This document shows, piece after piece, positions 9,626-21,689 of a DNA stretch of 64,000 nt. The DNA lies in NCBI GenBank assembly GCA_035079385.1, contig JAVHKY010000004.1:16275001-16339000 (forward strand), written 5' to 3'. Below the pieces are notes generated by a model. The model did no database searches, was not told the origin of the DNA, and saw only the letters and a list, made by a program, of their open reading frames with translations. The translations under genes were made by a program, and so were the position numbers. Source of the DNA: Aspidiotus rigidus (taxonomy: Eukaryota > Arthropoda > Insecta > Hemiptera > Diaspididae). Every line of letters begins with the position of its first letter. Position 1 is the first letter of the stretch.

Positions 9626-10035
9626 GCGCCGAATTCACTCGATCTGGTACCGTACCTATACATATGACGTTTTATCCGTAGATACCGTATCTACATTTTA
9701 TAACCATTTCGATATTTCTGAGACATGTCTATCAAGATTTTTTGCCAGCAAATCTACCTTCGACCAATATTTTGAGGTCCTCGACACGAACGAAAAGAAG
9801 AGCATGGACCTTCATATTCAATCTTTGGTTTAAGAGTTACAGAAGGAGATCTCATATTGTAACTGGTCGGCAGTCACACTGTCGTGAGGTCATGGATAAG
9901 GATTTTTACCACAAAAAAGTCCTGATTCTTTAGATGGAAACAAGAGTGCACCTACTGTCGGTGGAGTCGACTCAAATTCTCAATTTCTGATGAGGTTGGT
10001 GTAGTCGACAAGAGTGTCTTTAAAAAAATCTGGTG
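9626..10035. other. No supported gene
   Basis: Unique sequence between the 120-bp tandem array and the next LINE scrap. A 77-codon frame at 9600-9833 shows no recognisable motif. Confidence 0.5.
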
Positions 10036-10039
10036 CAGT

Positions 10040-10390
10040 CGTAAGTTCTTCCTTGAGATGAAAAATTCTCTATTGCGCTCTCAAATCGACTGTCTCCCTA
10101 AAATCACTGAATGCAATTTTATCTGTGGCCCTACATCCAGCCCTTGGTGCCCTACGCACCAGTCCGATACTCAGCCTATGCCCTGAGGCTGGTATTTTTT
10201 CTCTAAAATTCCGCTCATTGCGTCTGCGGCTCAATTTCCCCTACTCCCGATCTTCCTCCCCTCTTTCCGCACTCGAAACTCGCCATTTCATTCATTAGAA
10301 TCCCGTCTAGACTACCATCTCAAATTTAAAGCTCTTCTCCCCATCTCCCTTACACTTTTTCATCTCAGCCATTCAACCCTTTTTCTTGGA
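10040..10390 (+). mobile_element. Jockey-clade LINE scrap
   Basis: The plus strand reads LRSQIDCLPKIT and then LGALRTSPILSLCPEAGI before degenerating. These are the RSQLDYG and GALRTSP post-thumb motifs found in every other LINE of this window. It is truncated on both sides. Confidence 0.75.
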
Positions 10391-10399
10391 AAAGAGAGG

Positions 10400-12480
10400 A
10401 AAAATGCAGAAAACTAATAAGACGTTTATTTTCTTCATGTGCACCGTATACCCAGGTGGTTCGTTAAGCAAATAATAAACCATGGGGTATGAGGTCGAAT
10501 TCCCTATGAATGATGTAATACATAATTATCAAGTATTTCTATCATGGGATCAAAGTTATATAAGTTGACAAGCTAAAACTGATCACGGAAACAATGTTTG
10601 AAACCTCCAGCGCTCATATCTTTTTTACGAAGACGATTGTAATTACGACTAGACAGTCTCCGACATCACTCCCCCTCTCGCCATGATCTCATCGAAATAA
10701 AACTATGGACAACGTATACTCAGGTTATTTATAAAGTCTGGGCCAATTCATTCCCGACAAGTTCCATTTACACCGAAACACTAGCAATTAAAGAAGTAGG
10801 TTTCGCTAGCTACCATTATAAATTAATCGCGAAATGCAAAAAACCTGTTTCACAGATGAACTCGAAATACTGGCGACAAATATTCTGAATCTCATCTAAC
10901 TGACGTCCAAAGTCCCAACTAAACAGAATGAATAGAGTGGTTCAAAGTTCAAGACTTTTGCAAATCTATATCAAAGTTCAAAGATGTTTCAAAATTCCTC
11001 CTAATTCAAAACTAGAGTTCCCAAATTTCTCCGAGAGCTTGTGCCACTTTGGTGATTTCAAAAAGCATTTCTCATTTTCAACTTTTTGGCAATCTCTACT
11101 TCGCTCCTCCCACTTTCTCTTCAAGAAACTAGCACAATACTTCCTCTTTTGTCCAGATCGAAAATTTTCGAGTCTGTGTCCCACAAGTCCGTAGTTAGCG
11201 ACGTCGCACACTTCAATTTTCAGACGAGGAAATGCCGTTTAGGTATTTATGCGGCATGATTACAGCTACTGCAATAGAATTCTTTCAGTAAGTTAGGACA
11301 ATTAATGCATAACTTGAATCACAGCGATGATATACTATTTAACACACAAAAAGTAGAAAAGGTATTCAAACAGGATAACTAGTTGCGAAATACAAATTCT
11401 CCCATAAATTCGCATGCGCCGTAAATGCAATACTTAAGTTGATAAAATACGTCTTTTAATTGAGCTGATACCGATCGAAAGAATCACGACTACACAGAAC
11501 GAACGACACGAGGTGCTAATAAAAATCGTAAATACACGTTCACATTAACATAATATCGATGCACAGACTATACCAGGAACATACCCATATTATATGTTAA
11601 ACACTTGAGAGTATATTTTTCGCGAAACGAAGAGTCTACAAGTTACGCAGTTCAATGATACTGACCCTTTTAAAATGACAATGATAACAAAGTTGGAATA
11701 CGTGTCAGAAATATCTATAAAAAATTCCCCACCTCTCTCAAGTACCTGTACACGATGTACATAACTTTCCTTGAAAATCGACTGTAAGCCCGACGTCAAA
11801 GTGGTGACTGAATTGTAGCTCTTGGTATGAACTAGAAAAGGAGAAACAGTATAATATATAAGAATACATTTGAAGCATGAATTTGTTTCACAAGATCACT
11901 ACACGCAATTTCTTGTGATCATCGATAGAATCCGTTCGATTAATAAACAATGAATCATGTTTTTCTGTAACTCAGCTTGTTGTCAAAGGGCCTGAGCTGT
12001 TAGTTTCGCTTTATGCAAGAGCAGGTTGAAGCTATACGCCCGAGGAAACCAATCACGGTAAGCCTACCTCATCGTTACTCGTCCACTGAAGTAGAAGGTG
12101 ACAATTGCAGCACATATTCGAGCCAAATCTTCCTGGAAAGATGCTGCTGAAGAAGCCAACCCACAAGAAAAAACTGACAGCAAAGTTGGAACTAGGCGCT
12201 AACGCAGCCTGGAACGACGAAAGGGCCAAAAGCAAAAATGTAAAATAAACAAGAAGAGTCTTGAAGCTCTTTACTCAAACACATGGTGTTCCACCTGACT
12301 TTTGGCAGATCCAGAGGCGGAGTGGGTACGGTGTGTTTGCCGAGAAAGAGACATGGAAGCTCAAGGTATCGCTGTGAAGAATCCGATGAGATACCAACCT
12401 ATGTATTTGAACAATGTGCTACACAGTGACAGAGGACCATCCAATCTGAAGAGATGGAAAGAAAAAACAAGGCAATACCT
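10400..12480. other. No supported gene
   Basis: AT-rich sequence. Open frames near 10928-11211 and 11590-11799 lack recognisable motifs. At 12302-12499 a 65-codon plus-strand frame (MADPEAEWVRCVCRERDM...) has less biased composition and could be a scrap of an unidentified element. It shows no domain I can name and runs straight into the foldback at 12489. Confidence 0.5.
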
Positions 12481-12488
12481 CCAGGATA

Positions 12489-12673
12489 TACTTAAGTAAG
12501 GAGCTCGAGAGCAGGTAAAATGCACATCCATATTGTTTTTTAAATGAACATTGGTTTCTTGGAAAACAAGATGGATGTCCCGTCCTACCTTCGCAAAAAT
12601 CATGTGAGCTAAGTTCACTTAAAAAACAAGATAGATACCCATTTTACTTGCTCTCGAGCTCCTTAACTTAAGA
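12489..12673. repeat. Foldback (hairpin) element, ~60-bp arms
   Basis: The left arm starts CTTAAGTAAGGAGCTCGAGAG and the right arm ends GCTCTCGAGCTCCTTAACTTAAG. The arms are imperfectly complementary over about 60 bp (left 12489-12548, right 12614-12673), with a ~65-bp spacer. It is probably a small non-autonomous transposon. No clear target duplication was seen. Confidence 0.65.
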
Positions 12674-13140
12674 AGCTTTGGTCCAAGGAACGCGATCTTT
12701 ATGATTGGATGAACTGAGGCGATGGTCATATAACAAACTTTCACCTGACGCAGTTGTTCAGCGGTCATGGCTGCCTCAACACATGAGAAGTTAAGGAGGA
12801 AGTTCACTTTTTATCTGAAATGAAATTTCCTGACTTTTCCAGGTTTTTCCAGACCATAATCTCCACAAAAAAAAAGGAAGAGGAAGAGGAAAAACTTTTT
12901 AGCTCGAACTTTTTTTGACGTATTTCAATAAATTCCCTGACTTTAGGTCCCTGACTTTTCCCTGACTTCCAGATTTTCCAGACAAGTGGACACCCTGTTA
13001 AAGAAACTTGAGCAGGCAACGTATTTGCGAGGTGATGGACCACAGCTCACCTTATTTGAGGGTGAGGCGTGGAAGCGTGAGTGGGCAAGCTTGATATGTG
13101 TCTGCAAGAGATTGGGGTCTATTGGAAAATATCCTTCATA
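12674..13140. other. Probable transposon-derived sequence, unidentified
   Basis: Contains a run of CTGACTTTTCC-type motifs (12828-12995) around a GAAGAGG-rich stretch and a GTGGACACCCTG end, a sequence style common in degraded insect DNA transposons. No coding domain could be identified. Confidence 0.35.
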
Positions 13141-13144
13141 AAAA

Positions 13145-13273
13145 TTACGTGCACTGATCAACGATTCATTTTCGAGCTTAATAATTATAGGCTACCAAAA
13201 AGAAATTGTGTCAATGAACTTGGTAGTCTATAATTATTAATCTTGAAAATGAATTGTTGATTAGTATACGTAA
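13145..13273. repeat. Near-perfect hairpin repeat, 54-bp arms
   Basis: Arms 13145-13198 and 13220-13273 are reverse complements with only a handful of mismatches (for example GGCTACC against GGTAGTC, and CGAGCTTAAT against ATTAATCTTG), separated by 21 bp. The short loop implies a strong RNA or cruciform hairpin if transcribed or unwound. It may be a snapback MITE or a young microRNA-like locus. Confidence 0.75.
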
Positions 13274-14500
13274 TTTCTACAAAGGATATTTGCCAACAGG
13301 GTCCATGAAACGCTCACTACCTTGCTAGGTTCCGAAGAAGCATAGAACCGGGTGTCTACATTCGCAACCACAGTCATGAAGAAGAAGGTGGATATGGAAT
13401 GGGATAGTCAAATGCAGAACCATGCTATGACCTGCTCAACACAGATGACACTCTGCAGGAAGATAAGGAAACATACTCAGTGACTGCGAGAAGAAAAGAG
13501 ACTCCAACTGTTCTGAGTTACCTCTGGTGTGTGTGCCAAACTTGGCATGCCTAGGGGCATTGTAGCTTGGCGATCGATTAGAGGGGGGTTTTGTCGAGGA
13601 GCTTCTCCCAACACTGAAGCTACACCTGAAACGGTCAATACTGGCGTTGGAAGGAACAAAATTAATGCATACGCAACTCACACACACTCTACTACGGAGA
13701 CAGGCCGCTGCACATGCGACCCAAGCGATGGTCCCAGGAAGCAGCTAACGCCAGAAGAGGAAATCTGTGATGATACATACGCGGATATGTACGACGCATA
13801 ATCTAAGTAAGACAAAGTAAGTTAGAATCTCCATTAGCCCTAAGCATAAGTACTTATAGTCATAATTCATAATCATATTAACCTTCTGTATATGAACAAA
13901 ACACCCAATGATACTGATAATCCAAAAAATACCCATTTAACTTACAAACCCGGCACCCCTTTTGACGTACAATCGCAGGTACGTACGTATATGGGTTCTA
14001 GCTAGACCAATAGCCATAAGTTCTCTCTCCGTCCGTCACTGAGCACTGCCTTTGTACCCTCAGTGGCAGACAATAGGGGAAAAAACGGTAGGTTAGGCTG
14101 GGGATACGCTCTAGCCTAAGTAACTTAGCTTATTATTACTCTCCAGAATTCTTTTCTCCTCACCTTACTTATTGTATTAATCTCCTCTGCCTATATAGCT
14201 TGAGTTTCTACAGACGTTACTCGAAGCCCTCCCCATACAAGAAAATTACTGCGAAGTATACAAATATGAATATGGAAGAAGTATGCTGGCCAGCATGTGA
14301 CCAAAGAGTCCGCATTTTTACAAGTCCCTAAAGTAGGTCAAGGTCAAAAGTGACACAAGTTAGCATGGAAGCTCGGCGTCATGTCGATTTTTAGCTGGCT
14401 GTCAGCCCGAAAATATACAAAAATTGAAATCATAAACACGGATTCTTTAACAGAGTTGAGCGAGGAGTGGCAGGGAACAAAGGAGGGGCATTAAAAAAAC
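13274..14500. other. No supported gene
   Basis: A 90-codon plus-strand frame (13529-13801) and overlapping minus-strand frames lack recognised domains. The plus-strand frame has a less AT-biased composition than its neighbours, so it may be a scrap of an unrecognised element. A TCAAGGTCA motif sits near 14337-14345. Confidence 0.45.
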
Positions 14501-14660
14501 TGATCTATGACATCATCAGATTGTGACGTCACAAGGCTGACATATGACGTCATCAAACTGTGACGTCACAGGCCGCGCCTCCCAATTGCTATATATGTAA
14601 GAACGTGAACGTTCTTCACTGTCAGTCGCGTCACTCTCCTACTCACGGACAAAGTTCGGA
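14501..14660 (+). promoter_or_regulatory. Promoter-like block: four CRE sites, TATA box, initiator
   Basis: Two tandem 37-bp units hold TGACATCA (14508) and TGACGTCA (14524), then TGACGTCA (14545) and TGACGTCA (14561), all CRE-type sites for CREB/ATF-family factors. They are followed by TATATAT at 14590-14596, a TGAACGTTCT palindrome resembling a heat-shock-factor pair (14607-14616), and a TCAGTC initiator-like motif with its A at 14624. The spacing from TATA to initiator (34 bp) is slightly long. No convincing coding exon follows; the frame at 14750-14935 has no known motif. It may be a non-coding-RNA promoter, a transposon promoter or a relic. Confidence 0.45.
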
Positions 14661-14949
14661 GCTCCGACCATATAACGCTATTCCTCTCTCGTTGTTAATC
14701 CTTCCGAGTGCAGTAAGCTGACCTGCCTTTCCTTCGGGAACTCGACTTTTTGATTCGATTCTGTGGAAACACAGCATCGCCAGATTTGTCAAGATTTTAC
14801 ATCTTACATATGATAGGAGGGGGACTTGGAGAATTTTCGAGCTCCGAGCTTTTTTATGTTTTTTCCGACCCCCGCAATAGAACAGGTTCTCCGTTAAAAA
14901 ATGCAGGAGCAGTCGTCACTTTCGATGAGATTTAAGCCCAAACTTTTCG

Positions 14950-17900
14950 CCTCAGTCGTCTCAATCTCACAAAAAGAGAGATATTTCTTAATTGATCTAT
15001 TGTGCTTACTAAATTCTACTTGACGATCTTTCTCTCTCAATAGATTGATATTTCGAGTCCTCCTCGCGCTATCTCTTCGTAAATCTTCGAAATCGCACTT
15101 CGTCAACCACACTATCAAAGCTTTTCTCGACACAGAAGATGGAGACTCTGGAGTTGATCATTTTCTTGTAGGAGATTTTGGTTCTTAATGTTGATGGGAA
15201 TAAATACCGACGAAACAGATGACAATCAAGAAGTTCGCGAGTGTAGATATATGATCGTAACATAAGCCGGAGCTAATCACAAAGACGTCAAACTTTTCTC
15301 GATACTAGTACAGGTACATGAAATTTCACATTTCAGATTCACCGAGTCTAATGAGAATTGAATGCAAACACATCAAAAGAAATGGCAAAAACAGATATGA
15401 CGTCAAAGATATAGTTTGAAATTAGACTAATAATACATTCTGTAGTAATTTTCTTCGTAAAAATCGGACTTACTATGTCTCTAAATCACCCGAATAACAA
15501 ACTATAACGACTGAAACAAAAGAGTGTATACGAATTTTTGACCTTCTCACGAAAAATATATGATTGTATCATTTTTAGAGCTCGGAGCATGACAATAAAA
15601 TTATCTGCACACAATGGATTTTATGAAGTACTCTCGTTACTAGTTCGTAATTTAGGTACCGTTAATCATTATTTTCTAATACTTTGACGTTTTAATGAAG
15701 AATGTCGACCATTCGGGCGAAGAGAATGTAAGTTAAGTACTATAGTACTAAAAAAATTAAAAGTTCGCCGTGGTGTCGTAGGTTTAACATATTTTACAAA
15801 TTGGAGAGAAAGCGAATGAAAATTCTACCAAAGTTTGATGGGTCAAAACATTTCGTTTTGTTCGCTACCCGCGAGAACCTGCTTTATGGGGTGTCTTCTA
15901 ATTTTGATAATCGCTGGATAAAATTTCTCCAAATTCCCCTCCCCCCCTCTCCTCTTTCATAATATGAATTTCATCAGAACCTCCACTTTGATATACAGAT
16001 TGAAATTCGATATTTCTTCAAGTCCCGCCCTCTCAGATATGTCTAATTGAATGTTCGAAATTTTTTCAAGTCTTCCTCACTCGTCATATACAGCTCGATA
16101 AGCGAAATTTGTTAAAGTTCACCTGTTGATATAATATGTAGATTATTCGTGGGTCAGAGTCCTCGTTCCTTGGAATTACAACCCCTTCCCCCTTCGTGTA
16201 CAGCTCAATGATAGATGTTTTTCTAAGTTCGTAATATAGGTCAACGCTCCGCTCCGGGCTCTCTCAGAATCTCAATTTGCCGAGGGGACGGCGAACGGAA
16301 GGTCTTTCCAATAGGCCACTTGTCGCACGAGAGAAATTTTGCGTCCCATGGGCTGGCGAAAACTGACCTATCCTAACCTAATTAGGTGTTTGAAAACAAT
16401 TTCCCCGTTTTCCTTTTTTTTCTTCCCGCTTTTTCGGTGTCATAAGTGAGACTTGGAAAATTTCTGAGCGACGGACTCAAAACAATGTCGACTTTCAGGC
16501 TAAATGATTGGAGGAAGACTTGAAAAATGTTTAACCCCCTTCCAATTTTGAATTCAATCCTCGATATCAAAGCACCAAATTCGTCCTAAATTTCTATCCT
16601 TGAACTACGTTAAGAAATCCGTCGTTGGGGGGGGGGACTCGTAATCGGTTTTGTTTAGAAAGGGTGAGGGTGCATACTCGGACAAAATACGCGTCCGACT
16701 TCGGTAACGTCATCAATCGAAGTTAGGTTAGGTTATAAGATGCATAGTAGAATTTGTCTGTGCTAGATTATGGAAAAGCTTAGGTTTGGCGAAAACTATT
16801 TCACCCAGTAGATCATCATTCGTTTCCAACGACAAATCCGTTTTGTTTGGAGGGGGATAACTTTGTGAAAATGTCCACGTCCTACTTCGACGACGTCATC
16901 AATCTGAACGTGCATAACTGTGGACTGCCTATTTTTCACCGAGCGGTGGAACATATTAAGGGCTTTAAATTTTTCCAAAACCCTATAATAGGTCACGGTC
17001 ACTCATCCCGTCATTTTCTCAACAAAAACAGATTCCAGTGTCCATCAGGCTGACTCCATCTTCTGATGACTCAATGAGAATTTAAGTAGTAAAATTTATA
17101 ACGTGAAACTCATTGCGTATGACACACCATGAGAGGAAAATTGACTACTTGCGGAAGACAACTATCGTTTCCAGAAAAATTCCCAAAATAATAAGTTGGA
17201 GGGGGGAGCACCACATTCCACACAATTAGCTTCTATGACGGTGCTCATTGAGGAGTAAAAATAAAAAATTCGTCATAACAATGAAATTTTTTCATGTTCT
17301 TCTTAAGAGATCGCTCACGACTATCTCATCATAGTTAAATTCTACAAATACATAGTCGCTCTGCCTCCTCCTCCTCTCACCACAGTTCCTCAACATTTTG
17401 GAATTACTTTAAAATGTTCAATATTGTGATCATTAAGGGCATGACTTTTTCAAAAGCGCTTATTTTTATGTCTCCTGATGTTTATAACTTTTTTAATAAC
17501 TCGGGCAAAATGATCTGGAAAATTACTTCCCCGTTTACATGACCTAGTCCCAGACATAATCACATGAGTCGAGTTCCAAGGCTGAAGGTCAAGGTCGTTA
17601 GGATCACTAGAGAGGCTGGGATGCACTCCTACTGCTCTAGAATGATTGAGTTTCATGTATGGAGGTTAAGTTCCATAATAAATTTTTCCTAGTCTCCAAA
17701 GTAGGTCAAGGTCATTCGGGGAAAAAAATATATCGGAAATATTCATACGATGTTGGCAGAAAGTCAGAACATATTTTCGAGTCTCGAGGTCGAATGTGCG
17801 TACGGAGATGGAGTAAAGACCCTACGAGAAAAGTTCTTTTAAGACTAGACGATTTCACAACTCACGTTTTTCTGACATTTGTTAATTTGTTACACAAATG
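14950..17900. other. No supported gene
   Basis: Only short frames without motifs. There is a G homopolymer near 16627, and repeated AGGTCAAGGTCA-type motifs near 16992, 17587 and 17702 that suggest pieces of a dispersed repeat also seen at 14337. Nothing else is identifiable. Confidence 0.55.
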
Positions 17901-20900
17901 TTGAAAATTGAAAACTACAGCAAAAGTGTCTTCTACTTAGAAACCGAGAAAGGTTATTAAACTCCTCTTTCGATATGCAAAAACTTACATCAAATACAGT
18001 TTTTTCATCATTATATCAAGCACAATATTTTAAAGGGTAAGAGAGATTCTTTTGTAATAGTCTAGATCTAATTAGACCGGCTTCATCAACTTCTTCGTTC
18101 TGACCTTCGAGATAAAGATGTAAAATTTGACAATTTCATGGTTTGACTGGAAATTTCTTGCGGGGACCGATCGACGATAAATTATTCATTTTTTAACATT
18201 CGCAATGAAGTATTCAAAAGAAGGTCAAATCAAGCATTCTCATCGGCTTGTAATTATTTGTTAAATAACTCTTTCGTTCATTTACATTATTTTGTTCATC
18301 GAAAACATGAGCAAACTTCGAATTTCTTTTTAAAAAATTGTACTCTTCCACAAAAAAAAATATCTTGATGATGTGTCTTGAGAAAAGAAGATAGTGCAAT
18401 GAAATTCATTTCAATCGTTGACCAAAATTAAAAATTTTTAGCTTTAGTTATGGAAAAAAGAAAAGTCTTTTCACGAAACGTGCGAAGCCACATAATACGT
18501 CTTATGAAAAAATATATGATAAAGTTTGGAACCAATAGTGAGAGAGAAATTCAAACAAGCAAACGATTGTCATTTATTTTGCCTTTAAAAATATTCATTT
18601 TACAGCAGATGTGTCGTGTTTTTGAAGTATATATGAAGTGATGACAGAAAATCATTAGAATTGCTCATCATTCATACGAGTTGTAAACATGAACAAAAAA
18701 AAAAATCACTAACGAGTATGGACGATTTCGAGATAGGGCGATCTTTCGTCACATTGAGTCCATCTATTATTCTCTTGTCGTCCTATAGGGAAGAAGGTGT
18801 TGGTGGAAAATCTAGAAAAGGTACTGCGGTTAACACTCTAAATACTCTATATCTGTCAGTAAGAAGGCTCATTCTAAAATCACTAATATTTTTTTTTTCT
18901 ATTCTCGTTATCAACCTCCATCAATAAATTTTGTCTCACTCTAACCTAGGCGGGTTTTTAAAATATGCAATGCTGAAGAAGGAATACTTCAACAATATGA
19001 TTCCCCAATTTTTTCCGACAACGTCTGTATTTAATACTTCTCTCCTCAAATATTGTTATTTTTTCCAGAATTTTCGAAAATAATATAAAATTTGAAAGAA
19101 AGACTACGTAAGTTATCACGAATGAGACAAGCACCAACTCCTTAAATGCGCGAATAAGACAAGATCCCGGCGGGAAAGACTCAAAAACGAACTCATTTAC
19201 GTGAGAGAAGAATTAGCATTTACTCCTACATCCATTCATTTTATCGATTTAATTTTAATCGTAGGTCTTGACAGACCAAAATGTCACCTACAGCTATAAA
19301 AACACTGCTAGTAAACACAGCGAATACTAATAAGAAACCATGTACACTAAGAACAGCTGACGCTCACTACGATGAATCAAGAAGGTGTACACCGTACAAC
19401 CTACATCAAGTTCTAACAAAATGATGTTCACAAAGCCCAACTGACATATTATTACGATCATCTTCAAAACTGTATTCATTTTTCTCACGGCTGACAAGTG
19501 CATCATGAAAATCTCATATGATTTTTTCTTGAAGTCGTGTTATACGTACGACGTCTCCGAAATACCACTCGAGTTTCGATTTAGAGCGCGATACCTTTGA
19601 TTTTTTCTAACAAAGTGGAAATATCGAAATTCATACGGCGAATTTTACAATAATAATAAATACTTCTTAATCCAGCTGTTAACGAGAAAAATACACGCGT
19701 ATCTTTTTATTAATCATTAATATCATTACGTGCAAACTTTTTTCATCCTAAGAAGTTCAAATTTGCAAATATTTTTCATAAATTTATTAACAGGTAATAA
19801 AAAATTTCGCAAAATTTGAATAAAATCTCGCCCAAAAATTAAGAGGTGAGTAAATTCAGTAACTAGTTTTTCTTTTCCACAAGTATGATGAATCTGATTT
19901 TGGAGCTATTCAAGTCCGAATATGATTATAACAAACATTTCAAATAAATATTTGTATCCAGTCCTTTCATTAATTATACAGTTATGAGTCTGTCTACAAA
20001 AATATCGACAAGACAAGATGCACCTATCTCTCGATTAATTGTCGGGAAACTTAAAGGTAAAAACGACGGATTACACCACAGGGTCGAAAATAGACGAGAA
20101 TGGGAGAGCACGGTTACTGTCTCAAATCGGATTTTGTTTGATTACTCAAATGATACATTAGAAGATATGTACAGGCTATAACAATAAAATGGTCGATTCT
20201 GCCAAGAAATTACGGTCATTTTGAAAGACATTACAATATTTTTTTACGAATTAAAATAGAGAAACGACTTTGACAGTCCCAATTCAATTTCAAGTGGATG
20301 AAAAACGAGGAAATGGGAAAGCATTATGGAGAGGTAACGGTTGATCCAGTGGCAGCTACGAGAAAAACCATAATAATCATAAAAACTGAACAGATTCAAT
20401 GCACTTCTTGATTATTATAATGAAGACGAAAATACAGAATCCACAGGCTGAGACGGTCGCAGGCCTAAATTGTAATAAAAATGAAGAGTCTCACGGATGG
20501 ATGTGAACGTTTAAAACATATACACACAACATTAGATGAAAACGAAGCTCCACCAAATTCATCGCAAAAATCACCCTGGAGAGCTGCCTATGAGGAAAAT
20601 CTTACCAATATAAAAAAAAAATTACTTACAAAAAGTTTATTCGTAGCCTTCTGGAAAGTGGCTCCTCCGTGTGGACACAAGATACGCAACCACAATCACA
20701 TACGATAACCAGGGGCTATATAAAAAAGAGCAATACGCTATACTCTTTTTCCACGACCAATTTTCGTAACCACAACAAGCGTATCGCGCTAACTGCACTA
20801 AAACTCCGTATGGTTCTTTTGCAAGTAACCGAGTTGTGTATATCGTAAGCCGAAAAGGAAACAGAACAAAAAAATAGAAAAAAAGAAATATATTTCAGAA

Positions 20901-20980
20901 GAAAAGAAGAGAGAAAAAAAAGGATTCCGAACGAAAGAAAAGGGGAAAATAAAAGCTCGTTCTTAACCACGTGCTCGATA
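17901..20980. other. No supported gene
   Basis: Very AT-rich. Small frames (for example 18450-18641, 18661-18927, 20481-20708) are uninformative, with no domain, no consistent splice model and no repeat structure visible by eye. Confidence 0.55.
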
Positions 20981-20984
20981 ACTT

Positions 20985-21315
20985 GTTAATCCGTCGATAA
21001 TAGACTTCTTTCGTCGCGCGTACCAGATTACAGTATTATTGCTCGGAGAATCTACAACTGTTGTCGCTAGCGAACGCGGTACAGCTGAGCGTCGCGTTTC
21101 GAGGTCAACTGGTGGAGGCGAAAATCTCTCATTCGAAATTCGAGCGCTTCAGAAGAAAACGTCGTACGGTTTCCCATTCGAACGGATGACACACTCGAAT
21201 GAGGCGAGAAGGAAGGGAGGCGAGGAATTCGATTTTCGGAGCGCCGACTGCTCAAAAAATGAGAAAGAGACGAGTTAATTACTAAAGAGAAGAAGTCGCG
21301 ATACTCTCTTCGCAC
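20985..21315. promoter_or_regulatory. CpG-richer block, possible promoter or 5' UTR
   Basis: About 330 bp with many CG dinucleotides (for example CGTCGCGCG, GCGAACGCGG, GCGTCGCG, GAGCGCCGACTG) in an otherwise AT-rich neighbourhood. Both strands are open (21039-21278 plus, 21067-21315 minus) without recognisable domains. Such islands often mark 5' exons or promoters in insect genomes, but no attached gene is visible here. Confidence 0.3.
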
Positions 21316-21689
21316 TAAGCCGGTTTGTTAAAATTGTTCATTTCGCCTTTCAAGATACACTACATTCAAATGAACGATAAGAAAAAGCTGTATCTGCGAG
21401 TGATCGTCCCGTCGTCGCAAAGGAAGCTCTCGTACTCTTCTTTGTTTCGTTTTATTCGCAAATATAAGCTCTTGTCGCTGTTGGAGAAACATAGGTACGC
21501 ATTCAAAACACTTCTTGCAAATGTACACCAATTTATAGAAAACAGTTTTTGATAAAAACCGTCAAAATATTGCAAAATAGTTTGTGATGAAACCGAGAGT
21601 GCGATTACTAACCTAAAAAAATGGGCGATAAAAAATTTCGCTAATGATTTAAAAGGAGTCGAAATAACGTCGAAAGATCGTACCATGAA

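Noticed and set aside
16375..16735. TTAGG-like motifs (CCTAACCTAA near 16371 and GTTAGGTTAGGTTA near 16722) as telomeric repeats
   Set aside because: Only two or three units each, isolated and inverted relative to each other; too little for an interstitial telomere claim.
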